From NCBI GenBank assembly GCA_015489185.1, contig WGAE01000035.1, positions 1-19,006 on the forward strand: DNA of 19,006 nt, given 5' to 3'. This document shows positions 14,147 to 19,006 of this stretch, one piece after another. The position numbers and the translations under genes are program-made. The notes below the pieces were generated by a model that saw nothing but the letters and a program-made list of their open reading frames with translations, searched no databases and was not told the origin of the DNA. The stretch is from Campylobacterales bacterium (lineage in GTDB: Bacteria; Campylobacterota; Campylobacteria; Campylobacterales; QNZT01). How positions within the stretch are numbered: position 1 is the first letter of the stretch; the number at the start of each line of letters is the position of its first letter.

Positions 14147-14497
14147 TCAATCTTTAAGATTCAATTTTCTTTGCACGTCAAAATAATTCAAATATTGTTC
14201 TATGCTCTCTTCTAAAATGGTATCATTTAAATCCAAAGCCTTTTTTTTTGGAAACTTCAAAAAAAATTGCTTAGGCATAATAGAATTTTCTATCTTTGGA
14301 TTTTTCAGATAACTAAAAAGATGCTTTGCAATCCTCTCTCTGGTGCTCAGCTTCATCAAATAGCGTCTATATATAAATTCACTGGGAATCTTCTGTTGCA
14401 TATGACAGTTTAAACAGTTTTGCTGCACCAGAGGAGGCGCTTCTTTACCTTGTGCAAAAGTTACAAAAAGGACAAATATAAGAAGTTTGTTTACCAT
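14147..14497 (-). CDS. Small single-haem c-type cytochrome
   Basis: The 116-residue protein has a signal peptide (MVNKLLIFVLFVTFAQG) and one haem c motif, CLNCH (Cys28, Cys31, His32). Met74 in SIMPKQF is a candidate sixth ligand. The segment YLKNPKIENSIMP resembles YVLNPSREKAICMP of the cytochrome at 16318-16740, so the two are probably related. It is expected to be periplasmic. The ATG lies inside the last codons of the histidine kinase gene (7-base overlap), so translation is coupled and the cytochrome is probably made with the kinase. Two long homopolymers lie in the reading frame: A9 (14249-14241) and T8 (14266-14259). Confidence 0.8.
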   Translation of the reverse strand: MVNKLLIFVLFVTFAQGKEAPPLVQQNCLNCHMQQKIPSEFIYRRYLMKLSTRERIAKHLFSYLKNPKIENSIMPKQFFLKFPKKKALDLNDTILEESIEQYLNYFDVQRKLNLKD

Positions 14498-15645
14498 AAG
14501 AGTATTACCTTTGTGGGCTGATTCGTATCGGAGATGATTTCAAGCTTGAAGTTGTACCGTTTTACGATCTGTCCGATGATGTCAAGCCCGATCCCAAACC
14601 CTCCTTCACTACTGTTGGCGCGTTTGAAACGGCTTTGGATGAGCCTGATATCCTCTTTTCTGATCCCCTCTCCATCGTTGATGATCTCCAGTTTAGCGGC
14701 TATGAGTGTCACCTCAATTCGACCTGATTTATAGTTGTATTTGATCGCATTTGAAAGTATATTATCCAACAGACGGATCGCATCATTGCTATCCATCTCT
14801 ATGAAAATATCTGGTGTTATATTTTTTACCACCTTGATTGCTTTTGCTTCTATCAGCGTATCATAGAACGCCAGTCTCTCGATGAGGAGATTGGAGAGAT
14901 TGAGTTTTTCGATTTTTCGGTGATAGTTGTGATTGAGCTTCAGAAAAGTGAGGTCTTCATAGAGTCTGCTGAGTGTTTTAGACGCCATCTCGATGCGTTT
15001 CATCTCTGTTTTGCCTTCACACTCATAGAGGGTATCGATAAGTTCAATGTTGCTTAAAATTGTGCTGATCGGCGTGTTGAGTTCATGGGTGGTATCTTCT
15101 ATGAACCTGTCCATCATCTCGATCGACTCTCGCATAGGTGCGGTAAAAAGACGTCCCAAAAACAGCCCCAGAAGAGTAAACAGCACGCCTGCTGCGATCA
15201 AAAACAGAACCAACATCTTAACCAACGCTTCAAGCGGCTTTTTGTTAAAAGTTTGAGACACTAAAAGATAAGCAGCCCCCAGATAGTAGGGTTGCATACG
15301 ATAGAGATAAAAAAGCTTATCTCCATCTCGATAAAACTCCTTATCCCAGGCAATCTTTTTTGGATTGAATGTGCCAAAAATATACGCTTGATCCAGATTG
15401 TAGATTGCCGTTTCAAAAGAGGGGTCATTCGGATATAAGAGCGGCTTGTCAAAAGTTTGATGTAGTTCTCTCAGTTTTTGTACAACCTGCTCAGATTTTA
15501 ACTCCAACTTATCATACTGGCTATTAACAATTTGATATTTTTGAAAAATATAAAAAATATAAGTCCCAAGTGCGAAGAGTACAAAAGTGGAGCTGAGATA
15601 GATCACCAAAAAGCGGATTAAAGAGCGTCTTTCACTGCTTAACAT
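14491..15645 (-). CDS. Membrane-bound sensor histidine kinase
   Basis: The 384-residue kinase has transmembrane segments at about 12-34 and 143-166, flanking a periplasmic sensor region of roughly 105 residues. The H-box is FIEDTTHELNTPIST with phospho-acceptor His187. The ATPase domain has an N-box LLDNILSNAIKYN (Asn295, Asn299), the G1 box NDGEGI (323-328) and a G2 box GGFGIGLDI (348-356). Only about 20 residues separate TM2 from the H-box, too short for a usual HAMP linker. The start overlaps the regulator's stop by 14 bases, and its own end overlaps the small cytochrome by 7. It should phosphorylate the adjacent OmpR-type regulator. The signal is unknown; its cytochrome neighbours suggest redox or an envelope cue (inference). 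Confidence 0.93.
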   Translation of the reverse strand: MLSSERRSLIRFLVIYLSSTFVLFALGTYIFYIFQKYQIVNSQYDKLELKSEQVVQKLRELHQTFDKPLLYPNDPSFETAIYNLDQAYIFGTFNPKKIAWDKEFYRDGDKLFYLYRMQPYYLGAAYLLVSQTFNKKPLEALVKMLVLFLIAAGVLFTLLGLFLGRLFTAPMRESIEMMDRFIEDTTHELNTPISTILSNIELIDTLYECEGKTEMKRIEMASKTLSRLYEDLTFLKLNHNYHRKIEKLNLSNLLIERLAFYDTLIEAKAIKVVKNITPDIFIEMDSNDAIRLLDNILSNAIKYNYKSGRIEVTLIAAKLEIINDGEGIRKEDIRLIQSRFKRANSSEGGFGIGLDIIGQIVKRYNFKLEIISDTNQPTKVILLW

Positions 15646-16303
15646 AGCGATAACCTGTCTGTTTGATCGTCTCTATGCGATCTTTTCCCAACAGATTGCG
15701 TAATGTATTGACATAAGCTCGTAAACTCCCCTGGCTTGGAGTCTCGTCGAAATCCCAGAGTGTTTCATAGATGCGCTCATATGTAAGCAGTTCATTGGGA
15801 TATTTCAGAAAGAGAGAAAGCAGTCTGCTCTCTTTTGTTTTTAAAGCGATCTTGTGCCCATCTTTTTCCAAAAAGAGCCCTTTGATATCAAACAGATAAC
15901 CGTTGCCCAAATCAACTTTACTATCCTTGGTACCGTAGTGACGTTTGATGAGCGATTCAACGCGCACCAAAAGCTCTTTGAGTGCAAAAGGTTTGCGAAT
16001 ATAATCATCACACCCGGCATCAAAGCCTTTGGTGACATCATCTACCGCATTCAAAGAGGTGATGAAGATAGCAGGTGTCGTATCTCCGCTTTCGCGCACC
16101 TCTTTTAAAAAGTCAAAACCGTTTTGGTTCGGAACCTTGACATCCAGAAGCATCAAATCGATACTTTTTTCATATAAAATATCTTTCGCGCCAAAAGCAT
16201 CGTACGCGGGATAGATCGTATATCCCGAATGTTCCAGAAACTGCTTGATGGTATCGCTGAGCTGCACATCATCTTCCAGAAGCAATATATGGATATGAAC
16301 CAT
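15632..16303 (-). CDS. OmpR/PhoB family response regulator
   Basis: The 223-residue regulator has a receiver domain (acidic Asp11/Asp12, phospho-acceptor Asp54 in LLLDVKVP, a Lys in IRKPF) and a C-terminal winged helix with LKTKESRLLSLFLKYPNELLTYERI, the recognition-helix region SLRAYVNTLRNLLG and the closing IKQTGYRYV wing. It should bind DNA as a dimer when phosphorylated. I chose the ATG at 16303; a TTG one codon upstream (16306) gives one extra residue. The Shine-Dalgarno is weak (AAAGATAG). It follows the cytochrome gene by 14 bases and overlaps the kinase gene by 14, so the three are very probably one transcript. It may autoregulate the block; no direct-repeat operator was identified with confidence. 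Confidence 0.94.
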   Translation of the reverse strand: MVHIHILLLEDDVQLSDTIKQFLEHSGYTIYPAYDAFGAKDILYEKSIDLMLLDVKVPNQNGFDFLKEVRESGDTTPAIFITSLNAVDDVTKGFDAGCDDYIRKPFALKELLVRVESLIKRHYGTKDSKVDLGNGYLFDIKGLFLEKDGHKIALKTKESRLLSLFLKYPNELLTYERIYETLWDFDETPSQGSLRAYVNTLRNLLGKDRIETIKQTGYRYVKQ

Positions 16304-16317
16304 CAAGCACTATCTTT

Positions 16318-16740
16318 TTAGTTATTTTGGTGCATCATTCTGTACATACCACGCCCCATTCCTTTAAATCCTTCTGGCGGAAAGTTATCATACAGCCATG
16401 AAGCGATATCCTCCAGCTCTTTTGGTGTCACATTCCCCTTTTGCGAAGGCATCAATCCAAAACGCTCGATCTTCTGGGGCATACAAATAGCCTTCTCTCT
16501 GCTTGGATTCAACACATAATCTTTGATAAAAGCAACCGCTTGCGCTTTGTTTGGATAGGTCATTTTGACATGTCTCATGACACCCATCATAGGAGGCGCC
16601 ACAAGTTTGCTCATATCCTGCGGACGGGTCATCACATGACAAGCAGAACATTTATTCTTTACCAGTGTTTCACCGGTTGGTTCTGCATTGACTACACTTA
16701 AAAGCGCAATAGTCAACAACAGCGTTATTTTAAGTTTCAT
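16318..16740 (-). CDS. Single-haem c-type cytochrome
   Basis: The 140-residue protein has a signal peptide (MKLKITLLLTIALLSVVNA) and one haem c motif, CSACH (Cys31, Cys34, His35). Two MP sites, ICMPQ and GLMPSQ, are candidates for the axial Met; the second fits the usual class I position. The C-terminal helix ELEDIASWLYDNF is typical of class I cytochromes. The tail is rich in Met, Gly and His (GMGRGMYRMMHQNN), which could bind metal (inference). AAGGAGC precedes the ATG. It is the first gene of the cytochrome-regulator-kinase-cytochrome block and resembles the small cytochrome at 14147-14497. Confidence 0.88.
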   Translation of the reverse strand: MKLKITLLLTIALLSVVNAEPTGETLVKNKCSACHVMTRPQDMSKLVAPPMMGVMRHVKMTYPNKAQAVAFIKDYVLNPSREKAICMPQKIERFGLMPSQKGNVTPKELEDIASWLYDNFPPEGFKGMGRGMYRMMHQNN

Positions 16741-16975
16741 AAAAACGCTCCTTGTTTTTTCTAATCTTACTCTTTTTGTGTTAACGCTATATAAACTACA
16801 TTTTATTTTGCAGGCTATTTGCCAAATATTTCAAAATGAACAGGTTTGATTCTTACAATTGTTATCGGCTATCTGGCTGCCAAAAAAAGTGGAAAATAGC
16901 TGAGCTTTTTTAGGAAAAGTAGTCATCATCGTTTTCTTCTGAAAAAGGAGACAGCAGAATAGCTGCCGGCGGCAA
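16741..16975 (-). promoter_or_regulatory. Upstream region of the cytochrome/two-component block
   Basis: This 235-base gap separates the RND gene from the cytochrome gene on the same strand. Read on the minus strand it holds a -10-like TATATA about 50 bases before the cytochrome ATG, and further upstream a 13-base palindrome TATTTG-G-CAAATA (16828-16816) in operator position. An 8-base palindrome ACAATTGT lies at 16856-16863. No convincing hairpin-plus-T-run terminator for the RND gene is visible. This is the most likely place for control of the whole 11.9-16.7 kb block. Confidence 0.4.
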
Positions 16976-19006
16976 CTATTCCTCCTCTATCACACTCTTC
17001 TCATCCACCAGCCAGATAAATCCGATCGGGATAAAAATCAGTGTCATCAATGTCCCGACGATCAACCCGCCGATTGCGACAGCGCCAAGCGGTGCGAGTC
17101 TTTCGAGTCCTATGGCTGATCCCTGAGCGACGGGCAGCATACCTACCGATACGGCAAATGCCGTCATCAAGACAGGTCGGGTCCTGATTTTGATCGACTC
17201 CAGCATCGCATCTTTTTTCTTCATCCCCTGTTTGATCTGTTCCAGTGCGAAGTGAATCAGCAAAATGGCATTGTTGACGATGATCCCCGACAGCAACATG
17301 AAACCCATCATTGCAGGCATAGAGACATGGTAACCAATCGCCAGCATTGTCCACGATGCTCCGATAATCGTCAAAGGGATCGAAAAGAGTATCATCAACG
17401 ATATCTTAATCGAATGGAACATACCGATCAGTGTAAACAAAATCAGCAATACCGCAACGATAATCGCTCCAATCATACGGCTTGCCGAAGCTTTGAACTG
17501 TTTCTCCTCTCCGATCTGCTCTATCTCTACCTGAGGATTGAGCTGAACTTTTTCAAGTTGTTCTCTCAAGTTTGCCATGATATGCGAAATCGCCGCTTTT
17601 TCGCGGTTTCCGTAAATCTCCAGTGTATAATTCAAACCGTCTCTTGTGATGGTACTTGGCTCTTTGTTTGCGCTTAGTTTTGCAATTTTATTCAACGGAA
17701 TTTTCCCTTTTGGCGTGTCGATGAGGGTATTTAAGATCGTGCTGAAGTCATCGATCTGCTTTTGCGGCAGCCAGACTCTTACCAGATAATCCATCGAATT
17801 CTCTTTGGGAAATGTCGCTACCGGTGCACCTCTGAGCATCATCTGAAGCTGGCTTGATACATCGGCACGAGTGAGTCCGTACGTCAAAGCCTGTTGTTCA
17901 TCGATCTGCAGATCATAGACCACTTTGTCCATATCCCAGGTCTTCAGCACCGAAACAAGCCCTTTGGTATGACGCATCGCTTCTGCAACCTTTTCCCCTT
18001 CATGCTGAAGCAGTCGGTAGTCTGATGAACTGAGCATCGTATCCACAGAGGCTCTGATACTTGCCATCGCCGTGGAGCCGCTTGGAGAGACTTCAAGATA
18101 TTTTACATGAGGTATCTTTGCAAGCTCTCTTCGTAAATAGTTGGCAATATCCCAAATAGTCTCTTCTCTCTCATGACGATTCACATACGTAGCCATGATC
18201 AAGATATGATCGATCCCGCTTCCACTACCGATACTCATAATACCCGCTTCACTTCCAATGGAACCGGATACGCGCAGAAGTTGTTTACCGCCTTTTTCAT
18301 ACATCACCTGATTGACACGCTCCATCACCTCTTCAGTCTTTGCGATGGGCAGATTTGCATCGGTCGTGATTTTGACGGCGATTGCCCCTGTATCCATAGG
18401 CGGCATCAACTCCTGTCCGACCGTCGGCATCACCAGTTTGACGGAGCTCACAAAAAGGGCAATAAGTGCTGCAACCAGCAAAAGAGCGACTGACTTGTAA
18501 GTCGTTGCGGTTTTCACGATAGCGGCAAAAAAGGATTGTATAGCATCATTAACTCTTGAAATAACAGTATTAAAGCCTCTTTCGACCTTAAGCAACAGAG
18601 GATTTTTGATACTTAAAAAGTAGAGTGATAACAACGGAACCGCCGTAATGGAGATAAAATAGGAGGCAGCCAGCGCCAAAAGCAGTGTGGAGATCAGAGG
18701 TGCAAAAACCGTTTGCGGATAACCGCCCACAAAGAGCATCGGCGCCAGGGCGATCATCGTTGTGATCGTCCCGCTCAGGTCAGCAAACATGATCTCTTTT
18801 GTTCCGCCGAAAACAGCTTTACGGATATCTTCCCTAAGCTCCGAATAGTGCCTTTCGATATTTTCCATCACCACTACCGTATCATCCAGCAGAAGTCCCA
18901 GCGCCAGAATGATAGCGGTCAGTGTGACAACATTAAACTCGATACCAAATAGCCACATCAGGGCGATCGTCGAAGCATAGACCATAGGAATTGTAACCAG
19001 TACGAC
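16976..19006 (-). CDS. RND efflux transporter permease subunit, N-terminus cut off by window edge
   Basis: The frame stays open to the window end, so 676 C-terminal residues of a protein usually near 1000-1050 are present. The fragment starts just before a central membrane segment carrying ALGLLLDDTVVVMENIERH, the proton-relay region with paired Asp typical of the AcrB-like superfamily. Then come TM segments, the second large periplasmic loop (starting near VMPTVGQELMPPMDTGAIAV), and a second TM bundle with SGIIVNNAILLIHF and RTRPVLMTAFAVSVGMLPVA. The paired LDD fits the hydrophobe/amphiphile type better than the heavy-metal type, but I cannot assign a substrate. An ATG at 18985 lies within the frame and is internal, not the true start. 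Membrane-fusion and outer-membrane partners are not in the window. Confidence 0.93.
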   Translation of the reverse strand, partial: VVLVTIPMVYASTIALMWLFGIEFNVVTLTAIILALGLLLDDTVVVMENIERHYSELREDIRKAVFGGTKEIMFADLSGTITTMIALAPMLFVGGYPQTVFAPLISTLLLALAASYFISITAVPLLSLYFLSIKNPLLLKVERGFNTVISRVNDAIQSFFAAIVKTATTYKSVALLLVAALIALFVSSVKLVMPTVGQELMPPMDTGAIAVKITTDANLPIAKTEEVMERVNQVMYEKGGKQLLRVSGSIGSEAGIMSIGSGSGIDHILIMATYVNRHEREETIWDIANYLRRELAKIPHVKYLEVSPSGSTAMASIRASVDTMLSSSDYRLLQHEGEKVAEAMRHTKGLVSVLKTWDMDKVVYDLQIDEQQALTYGLTRADVSSQLQMMLRGAPVATFPKENSMDYLVRVWLPQKQIDDFSTILNTLIDTPKGKIPLNKIAKLSANKEPSTITRDGLNYTLEIYGNREKAAISHIMANLREQLEKVQLNPQVEIEQIGEEKQFKASASRMIGAIIVAVLLILFTLIGMFHSIKISLMILFSIPLTIIGASWTMLAIGYHVSMPAMMGFMLLSGIIVNNAILLIHFALEQIKQGMKKKDAMLESIKIRTRPVLMTAFAVSVGMLPVAQGSAIGLERLAPLGAVAIGGLIVGTLMTLIFIPIGFIWLVDEKSVIEEE

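Noticed and set aside
16836..16913. 25-codon plus-strand frame (starting MNRFDSYNCYRL) in the gap upstream of the cytochrome gene
   Set aside because: No Shine-Dalgarno or promoter and a composition typical of random AT-rich DNA; too short to support.
16895..16916. Possible rho-independent terminator around AGCTGAGCTTTTTT after the RND gene
   Set aside because: AGCT-G-AGCT leaves a one-base loop, and the T-run is on the plus strand, the wrong strand for the RND gene.

Overview
The window looks like a chromosomal segment of a free-living Campylobacterota bacterium (the former Epsilonproteobacteria; a Sulfurovum- or Sulfurimonas-like lineage is my best guess). The basis is indirect: the style of HemE, Asd and YqhA, a sigma-54 response regulator without a DNA-binding domain, NiFe-hydrogenase maturation genes, several small c-type cytochromes, an AT-rich sequence with moderate-GC housekeeping genes, and very tight gene packing. 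No rRNA, tRNA, insertion sequence, phage gene or CRISPR array was seen.

Layout. (1) 1-765 (-): the main part of a radical SAM protein, cut by the window edge. Divergent from it, 858-3556 (+), is a secreted beta-propeller protein translationally coupled to a 44-residue lipoprotein. (2) 3553-7433 (-): a compact block transcribed as sigma-54 response regulator -> asd -> yqhA -> hemE, with 0-21 base gaps or 1-base overlaps. (3) 7521-9723 (-): a CATIVSG-type lipoprotein followed by a DUF4105 (Lnb N-terminal domain) protein with a probable C-terminal outer-membrane barrel. (4) 9724-10195: a gene-poor stretch holding a strong inverted repeat, a 49-codon gene with a good promoter and ribosome binding site, and the hyaD upstream region. 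(5) 10196-11827: a HyaD-type hydrogenase maturation protease (+), convergent with hypA and a DUF695-RraB fusion gene (-). (6) 11899-16740 (-): transcribed as cytochrome c -> OmpR-type regulator -> histidine kinase -> second small cytochrome c -> DUF2202 ferritin-like lipoprotein -> outer-membrane phospholipase A -> YtfJ-like protein. (7) 16976-19006 (-): the C-terminal two thirds of an RND efflux permease, cut by the window edge.

How the genes may work together. Asd (lysine/methionine/threonine and diaminopimelate biosynthesis) and HemE (haem) are housekeeping enzymes, sharing a transcript with a membrane protein and a regulator. HyaD and HypA act in NiFe-hydrogenase maturation, but no hydrogenase subunit lies in the window. 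The most system-like segment is region 6: a two-component system flanked by two c-type cytochromes that resemble each other, followed by cell-envelope proteins (ferritin-like lipoprotein, OMPLA, thioredoxin-fold YtfJ). I infer an envelope redox, metal or membrane-stress response unit. The segment 11.9-14.5 kb is visibly AT-richer: hand counts give 22/60 G+C at 12481-12540 and 20/60 at 13561-13620, against 30/60 at 4201-4260. It may have been acquired separately.

Limits: all identifications come from reading motifs by eye; no alignment, profile search or structure prediction was run.
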